Shown here: piece by piece, positions 17,590 to 25,207 of the stretch | Layout: each line of letters opens with the position of its first letter | Position numbering within the stretch: the first letter of the stretch is position 1 | Source: Candidatus Butyricicoccus avistercoris | GTDB taxonomy: Bacteria > Bacillota > Clostridia > Oscillospirales > Butyricicoccaceae | Direction: 5' to 3' | DNA: 64,000 bases | Assembly: GCA_019113005.1 (NCBI GenBank) | Contig: DXIE01000028.1 | Location: 1 to 64,000 of the forward strand | Notes under the pieces: generated by a model | Seen by the model: the letters and a program-made list of their open reading frames with translations, nothing else | Told to the model about the DNA's origin: nothing | Database searches by the model: none | Position numbers and translations under genes: made by a program

Positions 17590-17880
17590 TTACTTTAATC
17601 CTCCAAACAGCATGATTTGTGCAGTCAATTTATCTAAATCGTACTTATATTCACCATTTTGAACCTGTGTTTTAAGTTCAGATACCTTTTCAGGTTGTCC
17701 TATACGGACTTCTTGTGATATTTTACTTGAGAGTTCAAGTGCGAAACGTTCATCTTGAGAGTAATTTTTGACCTCCACTCGGTCGTATTGTACTGAACGT
17801 ACAGAATTATTTCTATTACACTCAGACTGCATATTGGCTGTTTGTAGAGGGGTCATACCTGTTGTTTTATAAATCATCAT
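17590..17880 (-). CDS. flgM: Anti-sigma factor FlgM
   Basis: FlgM holds sigma-D inactive until the hook is complete. The 96-residue protein has the typical disordered N-terminus and the C-terminal sigma-binding helices (VSELKTQVQNGEYKYDLDKL, then TAQIML). I start at the ATG at 17880: an AGGAGG SD lies 11 nt upstream. The open frame runs back to 18060, but that part would be read through the cheB terminator and encodes an unlikely hydrophobic, Phe-rich leader. It is the first gene of the unit ending in csrA and has its own promoter region. Confidence 0.88.
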   Translation of the reverse strand: MMIYKTTGMTPLQTANMQSECNRNNSVRSVQYDRVEVKNYSQDERFALELSSKISQEVRIGQPEKVSELKTQVQNGEYKYDLDKLTAQIMLFGGLK

Positions 17881-17934
17881 ATTATTCAGCTCCTCCTCAT
17901 TCAAACTAATTCCGAAGTACAGGTCTATGATTTT

Positions 17935-17968
17935 CCGATACAGCGGTATTTGATATATATTGTATCGG
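17935..17968 (-). promoter_or_regulatory. Inverted repeat in the flgM upstream region, overlapping a sigma-D-like -10
   Basis: Perfect 8-bp arms CCGATACA (17935-17942) and TGTATCGG (17961-17968) are separated by 18 nt. On the minus strand the upstream arm reads ACCGATAC, close to the sigma-D -10 consensus GCCGATAA. A clean TAAA -35 at 15-nt spacing is not present, so a dedicated regulator site or a leader hairpin are equally possible. Confidence 0.45.
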
Positions 17969-18014
17969 TAAAACTTAAAAAAAAATAATATAAAACCATC
18001 TATTTTTTTAAGAA

Positions 18015-18045
18015 GCAAAAAAACACAGGTATAATACCTGTGTTT
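18015..18045 (-). terminator. Intrinsic terminator after cheB
   Basis: A perfect 10-bp stem ACACAGGTAT/ATACCTGTGT (18023-18032 and 18034-18043) with a 1-nt centre is followed on the minus strand by seven T. It separates cheB from flgM. Confidence 0.85.
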
Positions 18046-18050
18046 TAATA

Positions 18051-19100
18051 TTATCTCCACTGATTAAGCTTACGAATAAGCACACCAGCTATATTTTCGC
18101 AGGAAGCCTGAACGGTAACTGCACCAATATTTTGAGCTACCATAGGCATACCATATACGACACATGAATCTTTATCCTGACCTATTGTGAATGCACCTTT
18201 TTGCTTCATTGCTAATAAACCATTTGCACCATCGCTACCCATACCAGTCATAATAATACCAGCCATACGGCAGCGAACATTTTCAGCCATTGATTTAAAT
18301 AAAACATCAACTGAAGGGCAGTGACCGCTTACTTTTGGACCTGCCTGACAGTTAACAGTGTAGTTAGTACCTGTTTTAACAACTGTCATATGTTTATCAC
18401 CTGGAGCTATAAGCACTTGACCGCTTTTGATAATATCACCTGTTTTAGCTTCTTTTACATTTAAAGCACAGCTTTTATCCAGTCTATCAGCATACATTTT
18501 TGTAAATCCAGGTGGCATATGCTGAACAATAACCATACCTGGGGTATTGGCTGGAAGGCGTTTTAGCACATCAAGTGTAGCTTCTGTACCACCTGTTGAT
18601 GCACCAAGAGCAATAATTATTTCATTACTAAGCTGAGGTGTAAAGGTAAGCTTTGAAGCTGGAGAAGTACCCATCATAACTGCATTTTGTCTTTTTCTTA
18701 CTCTTGAACAAGATGCAATTACAATTTTGTTTGCCAAGCTTTCGATAAAACGTTCTTTGCCATTCATTCCATCTGGTTTTCTTACGAAATCAACCGCACC
18801 AACAGCAAGTGCATCAAAGACCCTAAGGTCAAGTGATGAGACAAGAATAATAGGTATTGGATACTCAGGCAAAATATTTTTGACGAAATCTATACCACTC
18901 ATACCTGGCATTTCGACATCAGATGTTATAACATCAGGTTTAAGTATTGGTATTTTAGCTCTTGCATCTCTTGCGTTTACTGCCTCACCTACAACCTCGA
19001 TATTTTTGTATTTGCTAAGCCCATCATTTATTATTCTGCGGGCTAACATAGAGTCATCTACTATCATGACTCTTATTCTTTTATTATAATGAAACGACAT
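18051..19100 (-). CDS. cheB: Protein-glutamate methylesterase/deamidase CheB
   Basis: CheB removes methyl groups from chemoreceptors and deamidates Gln residues, with its activity raised by CheA phosphorylation. The 349-residue protein has an N-terminal receiver domain (IVDDS at 13-17, phospho-acceptor D61 in TSDVEMPGMSG, and KPD at 108-110). The C-terminal esterase domain has the catalytic triad: S168 in GASTGG, H194 in VQHMPPG, and D290 in MTGMGSDGANG. It lies 136 nt downstream of cheR with its own promoter-like sequence and ends just before a terminator. Confidence 0.96.
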   Translation of the reverse strand: MSFHYNKRIRVMIVDDSMLARRIINDGLSKYKNIEVVGEAVNARDARAKIPILKPDVITSDVEMPGMSGIDFVKNILPEYPIPIILVSSLDLRVFDALAVGAVDFVRKPDGMNGKERFIESLANKIVIASCSRVRKRQNAVMMGTSPASKLTFTPQLSNEIIIALGASTGGTEATLDVLKRLPANTPGMVIVQHMPPGFTKMYADRLDKSCALNVKEAKTGDIIKSGQVLIAPGDKHMTVVKTGTNYTVNCQAGPKVSGHCPSVDVLFKSMAENVRCRMAGIIMTGMGSDGANGLLAMKQKGAFTIGQDKDSCVVYGMPMVAQNIGAVTVQASCENIAGVLIRKLNQWR

Positions 19101-19133
19101 AGTTTACACATCCCCCAAGATTTTAACAGACTT

Positions 19134-19166
19134 TTCTCTGGGAAGATATGCTATTTCTTTTCCAGA
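19134..19166 (-). other. Hairpin in the cheB leader
   Basis: CTCTGG (19166-19161 on the minus strand) pairs with CCAGAG (19139-19134), and an inner AAGA/TCTT extends the stem. It would form within the 5' untranslated RNA made from the promoter at 19198-19225, about 35 nt before the cheB ATG. It has no T-tract, so it is not a terminator. Confidence 0.4.
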
Positions 19167-19197
19167 GCTTGATATTTTACATAAAATACTTTTATAT

Positions 19198-19225
19198 ATT
19201 ATACCATATTTAAATTATTAAACAA
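19198..19225 (-). promoter_or_regulatory. Sigma-A type promoter for cheB
   Basis: On the minus strand the -35 TTGTTT (19225-19220) and -10 TATAAT (19203-19198) are separated by 16 nt. The cheB ATG is about 95 nt downstream. Confidence 0.5.
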
Positions 19226-19236
19226 TGTGCATATTA

Positions 19237-20058
19237 TTATCTTTTTTGGAATGTAGCTGGTCTTAGCATTTGATATGGGCAATTCTTGCTTAAATTTTCT
19301 GAATGACCAATCATCAAATAGCCACCTTTTTTTGTAGCATTATAAAATCGCTGAACAAGTGCATCTTTTGTAGGTTGGTCGAAATATATCATAACATTTC
19401 GGCAGAAAATAACATCGAAATCCAATTTAAAACGAATTGGGTCCATAAGATTAAATGTTCTAAATATAACATTTTTTCTTATTTCTGGTGTTACAGTATA
19501 CATACCGCTTCCATCATTACGTTTCATAAAATACTTAGTTTTCCATGAAGGTGGAATATCATTCGGCATTTCATAAGATGGATTTCTAGCATGTGCTAAT
19601 ACTCTTGGTGAAATATCGGTAGCCAGTACCCTTGTATCCCACTGATTTGCATGTACACCAAAATACTCTTTAAGACACATCGATAAATTGTAAGGTTCTT
19701 CACCAGTTGAGCAACCTGCACTCCAAATAGAAAGCACTTTTTTGTTTTCATTCTTCTTTGAAATATCAGGTAAAACAACATTCATAAAAAAATCGTAATG
19801 TTCTTTTTCACGCATGAAATATGTATAATTTGTTGTTAGTTTGCTTAAAACGAGTTCAATTAGAGAACTATCTTTTTTAGATATAAGTTTATCAACAAAC
19901 TGTGTAAAACTTTCATACCCTTCAGATGCAAGTGACATTGACAAACGATTATTTATAAGCTGCTTTTTTTTGGTCAGGTTGATACCATAATTATCCTGCA
20001 TAAATCTGGCCATTCTTTGGAAATCTGAATCAGATAATTGCATCATAATTGGTTTCAT
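19237..20058 (-). CDS. cheR: Chemotaxis protein methyltransferase CheR
   Basis: CheR methylates Glu residues of chemoreceptors using SAM. The 273-residue protein has the N-terminal helical domain (DSDFQRMARFMQDNYGINLT) and the SAM-binding domain with motif I SIWSAGCSTGEEPYNL, the ATDISPRVLAHA segment, and DVIFCRNVMIYFD. The length is typical. It follows cheW by 37 nt and precedes cheB, completing the adaptation enzymes. Confidence 0.95.
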   Translation of the reverse strand: MKPIMMQLSDSDFQRMARFMQDNYGINLTKKKQLINNRLSMSLASEGYESFTQFVDKLISKKDSSLIELVLSKLTTNYTYFMREKEHYDFFMNVVLPDISKKNENKKVLSIWSAGCSTGEEPYNLSMCLKEYFGVHANQWDTRVLATDISPRVLAHARNPSYEMPNDIPPSWKTKYFMKRNDGSGMYTVTPEIRKNVIFRTFNLMDPIRFKLDFDVIFCRNVMIYFDQPTKDALVQRFYNATKKGGYLMIGHSENLSKNCPYQMLRPATFQKR

Positions 20059-20095
20059 CCTCTCTGCTTTATTATAAATAGATAAAATTAGTTAT

Positions 20096-20581
20096 TTAGT
20101 TTGCCAACAACAAAGGACAGTCAAGCACAAGCATTGTACCAGAATTATCAGGCATATTACACATACCTGATACATATTTCTGTGCATTATGCTGAGGTAC
20201 AGGTAAAATAGAATCTATTGGAATATCAATAATTTGACTTACAGCATCAACTAAAATGCCTATTCTAACATCACCAACGTCTATTACTATTATACAATCT
20301 GTATCTATTGGCTCAATATTTAGTCTTTGACGCATATCAAGAAGCGGAATAATCTGACCACGCAGATTTATAATTCCTCTTACATAGCTAGGTACCATTG
20401 GCACATAAGTTGCAGAATAATTTGTTATTATTTCCATAACAATTTCTGCTTCAATGCCAAAAAGTAAATTATCAGTTCTAAAGGTTAAATATTTACGAGT
20501 TGCAACTTCTTCAACCTCTTGTTGTTTATTATAAACTGCCTGTTGTTCTTCGGTAGCAAACAGCATATTTTCATCAGCCAT
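20096..20581 (-). CDS. cheW: Chemotaxis coupling protein CheW
   Basis: CheW couples chemoreceptors to the kinase CheA. The 161-residue protein has the CheW fold: YLTFRTDNLLFGIEAEIVME, a conserved YVPMVPSYVRGIINLRGQII segment, and LLDMRQRL. I use the ATG at 20581 (MADENML), which has GAGGGG 6 nt upstream, rather than the GTG at 20602, which would place that SD inside the gene. It lies 29 nt downstream of cheA. Confidence 0.93.
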   Translation of the reverse strand: MADENMLFATEEQQAVYNKQQEVEEVATRKYLTFRTDNLLFGIEAEIVMEIITNYSATYVPMVPSYVRGIINLRGQIIPLLDMRQRLNIEPIDTDCIIVIDVGDVRIGILVDAVSQIIDIPIDSILPVPQHNAQKYVSGMCNMPDNSGTMLVLDCPLLLAN

Positions 20582-20610
20582 AGTATTCCCCTCGCTTTTC
20601 ACAAATTTAA

Positions 20611-22737
20611 TTAAAACATAGAATAGCCTGTATCTGATGATATTAGATTGGAAACATCAAGAATTAGGCTGATATTGCCATCACCTAGAATTGTACAACC
20701 TACAATACCTGCTTCTTTTATACCGAATGTGTTTAAGTAGCTAGGCAGAGGTTTAATAACAACCTGTTGTTCACCTAAAAGCTCATCTACAAACAGACAG
20801 TAAGAATTTTCGCTTGTTTCAACCCATACAAATATACCATCTTCGGTTTTTTCTGCACGAGGCATAAGTCCATAACGCTCATGAAGTCTTACAACTGGAT
20901 AGAAGTTGTCCATTTTGCAAATCATTTCGCCCTTCATGGCATCATGTATAATATCTTCATCTGTTGCTTTAAAAGATTGACGTATATTTTGAATTGGAAT
21001 GGTAAATATAGAATCACCAACTGAAACTTCCATACCGTCCATAATAGCGGTTGTTAGAGGAATTTTAAGTGTTGTGCAAGAGCCTTTACCAAATTCACTT
21101 GTCATAAGAACAACACCACTAACTGCTTCTACATTTTTCTTTACAACGTCCATACCAACACCACGACCAGAAAACTCTGTAACTTCGGTATTAGTTGAAA
21201 ATCCTGGCATCATTAAGAAGTTTAAGATTTCACGTTTAGAGTATTCAGCATCTGGGTTTGCAAGACCTTGACGAATAGCCTTTGCTAAAACAGCATCGGT
21301 ATCAACTCCGCCGCCATCGTCCTCGATTTTAATAATTACCTCACTGCCTGTATTTTGAGCAGAAAGAATAATCTCACCTTCTGGGTCTTTACCAGCAGCT
21401 ATACGCATTTGTTCATCTGGTTCTATACCATGGTCCATAGAATTACGCACAATATGCATAATAGGGTCACTTATAGCATCGACAATAGTTTTGTCGATTT
21501 CGGTATCCTCACCAATGATTGTAAGTCTTGCACGACGACCTAGCTTTTGACCCATATCACGCACTATACGACGCATTTTCTGGAATGTACCTGAAACAGG
21601 CACCATTCTAAGTGACATAGATATATCTTGAAGCTCATCTGTTAATTTTCTAAGCTGTCTTGCAGATTTGTTAAAGTTATCAAGTTTTACTCCGTCAAGA
21701 CCTTTAAGGTCTGGAGATGCTGTTACCATTGCCTCGGTAATAACAATCTCGCCTACAACCGCCATAAGTTGGTCAAGTTTTGATAGGTTTACACTGATAA
21801 GGCTTTGTTTTATCTGATGACCTTGACCGCCATTATTTTCCTTTACTGGGGTAGGTTTTGGCTTGGATACTGGTTGAGCCTGTTTAACTACTTCTAGTTT
21901 TGGCTGCTCTTTTACTTCATGTATAACTTCTTGCTTTACTTCTGGCTCTGGAGCAGGCTGTGGTTCTGTATTTACAGTTTCTTGCTTAGGTGCTGCAAAA
22001 TTATCAACTTCCTCAAAGTTTTTAACAAAGCCCATAGGTTCGATAATTTTAGCTGCATTCTCACGCTCTAAAACAGTAGCAAAGTGAATTTTAAAGCCGT
22101 CCTTAGCAATTATGGAAGCGACTGAACTGTCATCAATATCTTCTGGTTCAGTTACAAAATCTGAGCAACATTCACGAACATCATTTACAATCATAAATGC
22201 ACGCAGATTTTCCATTCCACAACCTTCATCAAGATGTATATTTAGTGTGTATGGATAACCATTTACAATATTTGTCTGTGATACGGTTGTAGATTCCTGT
22301 TCATTTTCATCTTTTTTTGTATCTACTCCATTAATTTTATCGATTACCATATTAATTACTGATACAAAGCTGTCGATATCATTAGAAAGTGGTTTGCCAG
22401 ACTCGATATTTTCAATCTGTGCACGGAAATAATCAATAAATTTAAAAAGCAGATTAAATAGCTTAGGTTTGTCTTCCTCTGGAATTACACTCATTGTTCC
22501 CTCACGAATTAGGTAGAACAAATCTTCTATTCTATGAGAAAGTGTCATTAATGGTTCAAACTCCATCATTGCAGCTGAGCCTTTTAATGTATGCATTATG
22601 CGGAAGATTTCGTTTACATCTTCTTGAGATAAAGTGTCTGCTTGTTCTGCCGCTAACATTATATCGTCAAGCTGTCCGAGCAATGAGTTTGTTTCAAACA
22701 AATACATTTCGAGAACGCTATCACCATTATTCGCCAT
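20611..22737 (-). CDS. cheA: Chemotaxis histidine kinase CheA
   Basis: CheA autophosphorylates and transfers phosphate to CheY and CheB. The 708-residue protein has, in order: P1/Hpt with phospho-His at about residue 49 (RIMHTLKGSAAMMEF); P2-like response-regulator-binding region (about 160-260); Pro/Glu-rich linker; P3 dimerisation helices (SVNLSKLDQLMAVVGEIVIT); P4 kinase with the N box HIVRNSMDHGIE, G1 IEDDGGGVD and the G2 region GRGVGMDVVKKNVE; and a C-terminal P5 CheW-like domain. I start at the ATG at 22737, with AAGGGCGG 9 nt upstream. No cheY, cheC or cheD is present here. Confidence 0.95.
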   Translation of the reverse strand: MANNGDSVLEMYLFETNSLLGQLDDIMLAAEQADTLSQEDVNEIFRIMHTLKGSAAMMEFEPLMTLSHRIEDLFYLIREGTMSVIPEEDKPKLFNLLFKFIDYFRAQIENIESGKPLSNDIDSFVSVINMVIDKINGVDTKKDENEQESTTVSQTNIVNGYPYTLNIHLDEGCGMENLRAFMIVNDVRECCSDFVTEPEDIDDSSVASIIAKDGFKIHFATVLERENAAKIIEPMGFVKNFEEVDNFAAPKQETVNTEPQPAPEPEVKQEVIHEVKEQPKLEVVKQAQPVSKPKPTPVKENNGGQGHQIKQSLISVNLSKLDQLMAVVGEIVITEAMVTASPDLKGLDGVKLDNFNKSARQLRKLTDELQDISMSLRMVPVSGTFQKMRRIVRDMGQKLGRRARLTIIGEDTEIDKTIVDAISDPIMHIVRNSMDHGIEPDEQMRIAAGKDPEGEIILSAQNTGSEVIIKIEDDGGGVDTDAVLAKAIRQGLANPDAEYSKREILNFLMMPGFSTNTEVTEFSGRGVGMDVVKKNVEAVSGVVLMTSEFGKGSCTTLKIPLTTAIMDGMEVSVGDSIFTIPIQNIRQSFKATDEDIIHDAMKGEMICKMDNFYPVVRLHERYGLMPRAEKTEDGIFVWVETSENSYCLFVDELLGEQQVVIKPLPSYLNTFGIKEAGIVGCTILGDGNISLILDVSNLISSDTGYSMF

Positions 22738-22863
22738 AGTCTTTAGCCGCCCTTTCCGAATTTGGATTTTGGTATTTTCTATACTTAATTCGACCGATTT
22801 CAAGTTTAATTAAGTAACTTAAATTTTTTTCCATAAATTTTTATATTGAAATGGAGTTATATT

Positions 22864-24285
22864 ATGCCTAATATAAGCAATGTGACTAATCCTGTCCCTG
22901 GGCAAGAGGTCAGTTCATATAAACCCTCTGTTACACCAAATGACACACAAATACAAAATATTCCCGACCCATCTAGAGTTGGGCGTTCAGATTCTCGCAC
23001 TGAAAGAGAGGATACAGCAACCTCAAGCGGTGCAAAAAGATATGATTCTAACTTCCAAGCGTTTTTAAATTCACTTAGAGATGCTGGTTCTATCTCTGAA
23101 ACCTTAACCCGTTTTCTTATCTCAAGACCTGGTGTGCTTGTGAACTCTGGCATGTCTGCTGGTATAAGCCAAGAAATTGCCGAACTTTTAAAAATGCTTA
23201 AAGTTGATGAAAAAGAGCTTGCAGCACTGCTTAGAGGTCAGCTTTCAGCCTCCACACGTTTTGGTAGCGAACTTTTTCAGGCTCTTAGAGATGCTTTAAA
23301 GCAAAATGCATCTGCATCTTTGCAAAACGATATTTTGCAGTTTTTAAAGAAATATAATGATTTTTCATCGACTCCACATATAGAACGTAATATTCAAAGG
23401 CTTATAAAGCAGATGTCATGGTTTATGCCCCAACGCTTTAGTGACCCATTAAATGAGCAGCTTTCTCAGCTAGAAAACTTGCTTTCCTCTGGCAATCGTT
23501 CAGGTGCATTGAAACTTTTACAAAATGGCATTATTCCTTATATGTCTAATTATGTGTCGCAAATGCATGAACGTGGAATTGCAAGAAATTTACTTGGTAT
23601 GCTCGTTCTAGATATTGCACGTTTCCAAAACGGTTCACCAGATGAGCTTTTACAGTCTTTTTATAAACTGCTTGGCTATTCTGCTGTAAAAAACAGCCTT
23701 GGTAATCCTGATGCAAACGAAGTGCTTTCTATGCTGCAACAAAATGCAGAAAATGCAAATTCTGCACCTTCTCCGCTTCCAGATTTACTTGCACAAATAA
23801 CTAGCCGTTCTATGCTTGGTGAAACAAATGCCGATATGAAACAAAGCTTAAAAGCACTTGTTGACTCGATTTTATTAAACCAAAGTGTATATATGCCACT
23901 TTCACATGCCATTTTGCCTGTTGAAATGGAAAACCGCATGATGTTTTCTGAAATATGGGTAGACCCTGATGATGACAATAATTCATCTGGCGGCAAAAAC
24001 CAAAGGTCTATGCGTCTGCTTTTAAAATTTGACATTCAAGACCTTGGCTTTTTTGACCTTATTATAACTTATCGTGAAGATGATACTATTGATTTAGCTA
24101 TAAATTGTCCACCTCACCTTTCAGAATTTAACAAAATTTTTGAAGAAAAACTTTCTGAGCTTGCAACAAAAGACGGTCTTAAAACGTCTAATATAAAGGC
24201 TTCTGCTATGGTCAAACCGCTGAGCATATCAGAGGTTTTCCCTAAAATCTTTGAAAGGAAGGATAGCATAAATGTCTCAATCTAA
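22864..24285 (+). CDS. FliK/YlqG-like protein of flagellar neighbourhoods
   Basis: A 473-residue protein without signal peptide or membrane segment. The N-terminal part (to about 60) is low-complexity; the middle (70-330) is helical; the C-terminal part (about 370-460), with LLLKFDIQDLGFFDLIITYR, resembles the globular C-terminal domain of flagellar hook-length control proteins (FliK). Like Bacillus ylqG, it is directly followed (14-nt overlap) by an FlhB-C-like gene, and FliK-C acts on FlhB-C. The start ATG at 22864 has a TGGAGT SD; the TTG at 22846 does not fit. The exact role is unknown. Confidence 0.6.
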   Translation: MPNISNVTNPVPGQEVSSYKPSVTPNDTQIQNIPDPSRVGRSDSRTEREDTATSSGAKRYDSNFQAFLNSLRDAGSISETLTRFLISRPGVLVNSGMSAGISQEIAELLKMLKVDEKELAALLRGQLSASTRFGSELFQALRDALKQNASASLQNDILQFLKKYNDFSSTPHIERNIQRLIKQMSWFMPQRFSDPLNEQLSQLENLLSSGNRSGALKLLQNGIIPYMSNYVSQMHERGIARNLLGMLVLDIARFQNGSPDELLQSFYKLLGYSAVKNSLGNPDANEVLSMLQQNAENANSAPSPLPDLLAQITSRSMLGETNADMKQSLKALVDSILLNQSVYMPLSHAILPVEMENRMMFSEIWVDPDDDNNSSGGKNQRSMRLLLKFDIQDLGFFDLIITYREDDTIDLAINCPPHLSEFNKIFEEKLSELATKDGLKTSNIKASAMVKPLSISEVFPKIFERKDSINVSI

Positions 24286-24589
24286 TAACCCCAGCCGTAA
24301 GGCAATAGCACTTCAATATGATAAAGGCAATCCTGCACCTGTTGTTGTTGCATCTGGTATGGGCTATATGGCTGAAAAAATTGTAGAAGTCGCAGCCGAA
24401 AATGGCGTTCCTGTTTATGAGGACACTTCACTTGCTACAATGCTTTCTCAGCTTAAACTTGGTCAGCCTATTCCCGAATCCCTTTATCAATTTATTGTTG
24501 ATATTTATGTTTATTTTCTGAAATTTGACCCAGAAAATCCAAAAAAATCAGCTTTAACACCGATTTCTGATGGAAAAGGAGAGTCTTAA
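24272..24589 (+). CDS. FlhB C-terminal-like export switch protein (YlqH-like)
   Basis: A 105-residue soluble protein matching only the cytoplasmic domain of FlhB/EscU. Seen are KAIALQYDKGNPAPVVVASG, then AEKIVEVAAENGVPVYED (18 residues) and LATMLSQLKLGQPIPESLYQ. It lacks FlhB's four membrane helices and the self-cleaving NPTH motif. Bacillus YlqH has the same form. It overlaps the FliK-like gene and abuts the PilZ gene with no intergenic base, so the three are co-translated. It might compete with or modulate FlhB; this is inference. Confidence 0.85.
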   Translation: MSQSNNPSRKAIALQYDKGNPAPVVVASGMGYMAEKIVEVAAENGVPVYEDTSLATMLSQLKLGQPIPESLYQFIVDIYVYFLKFDPENPKKSALTPISDGKGES

Positions 24590-25180
24590 ATGTCAAATAA
24601 ACTTCAAAAAGTCAGATTTGCAATAGTTAATGATGAACGTCATACACTTGCTACTTGTGTTATGCTAAGTCAGCAAGGTCAAAATAAGCAGCTTAAACTG
24701 CTTACATATCCAAATACTGACCTTACAGCATTAGAACATGTAAATCTTTTTAGCCTTAATTCAACTGAATTTATGGCTTGGCGTGGAAAAATCACAAGAC
24801 AACGAGATGAACAAGTTATATTCTTTGCCGAAGAACAAATTGATCAAAACTTCCGCAGACATCTTAGAATAAATATGGATTTTGATACATATATTTATTC
24901 TTTAAATAATAATAACATAAGATACAAAGTAAAATCTAATGATATAAGCTGTGGTGGCGTAAGCATATTTTCAAACGTTAAGCTTTCCGCAGGACAGCGT
25001 TTTGAAGTTGTAATTCCATGCACCGAACCACCTATCATTGTACCAATCGAAGTTCTAAGAATGCTGCCAGATGGTCAAAATCTGTATGCATGTCAATTTA
25101 TAAATTTGCTACCACAAGAAGAAGCCCTTATTCAAGAAAGCATTTTTGAATATGACCTTAGAACCAACAGCAAACGTTAA
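24590..25180 (+). CDS. PilZ-domain protein, likely c-di-GMP receptor
   Basis: A 196-residue cytoplasmic protein whose C-terminal PilZ domain shows both c-di-GMP-binding elements: RRHLR (89-93) and DISCGG (118-123), fitting RxxxR and D/NxSxxG. The N-terminal 80 residues form a small beta-rich domain, as in YcgR-type flagellar brakes. It is in one unit with FliK-like and FlhB-C-like genes, 0 nt apart, in the chemotaxis region, so control of motility by c-di-GMP is the most likely role. The SLH protein gene follows by 27 nt. Confidence 0.82.
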   Translation: MSNKLQKVRFAIVNDERHTLATCVMLSQQGQNKQLKLLTYPNTDLTALEHVNLFSLNSTEFMAWRGKITRQRDEQVIFFAEEQIDQNFRRHLRINMDFDTYIYSLNNNNIRYKVKSNDISCGGVSIFSNVKLSAGQRFEVVIPCTEPPIIVPIEVLRMLPDGQNLYACQFINLLPQEEALIQESIFEYDLRTNSKR

Positions 25181-25207
25181 CACATACTAAAAAGGAGAAA
25201 TTTTTTC

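Noticed and set aside
17881..18060. N-terminal extension of flgM to a 156-residue protein
   Set aside because: It would be read through the cheB terminator and encode a Phe-rich stretch unlike FlgM; a strong SD supports the start at 17880.
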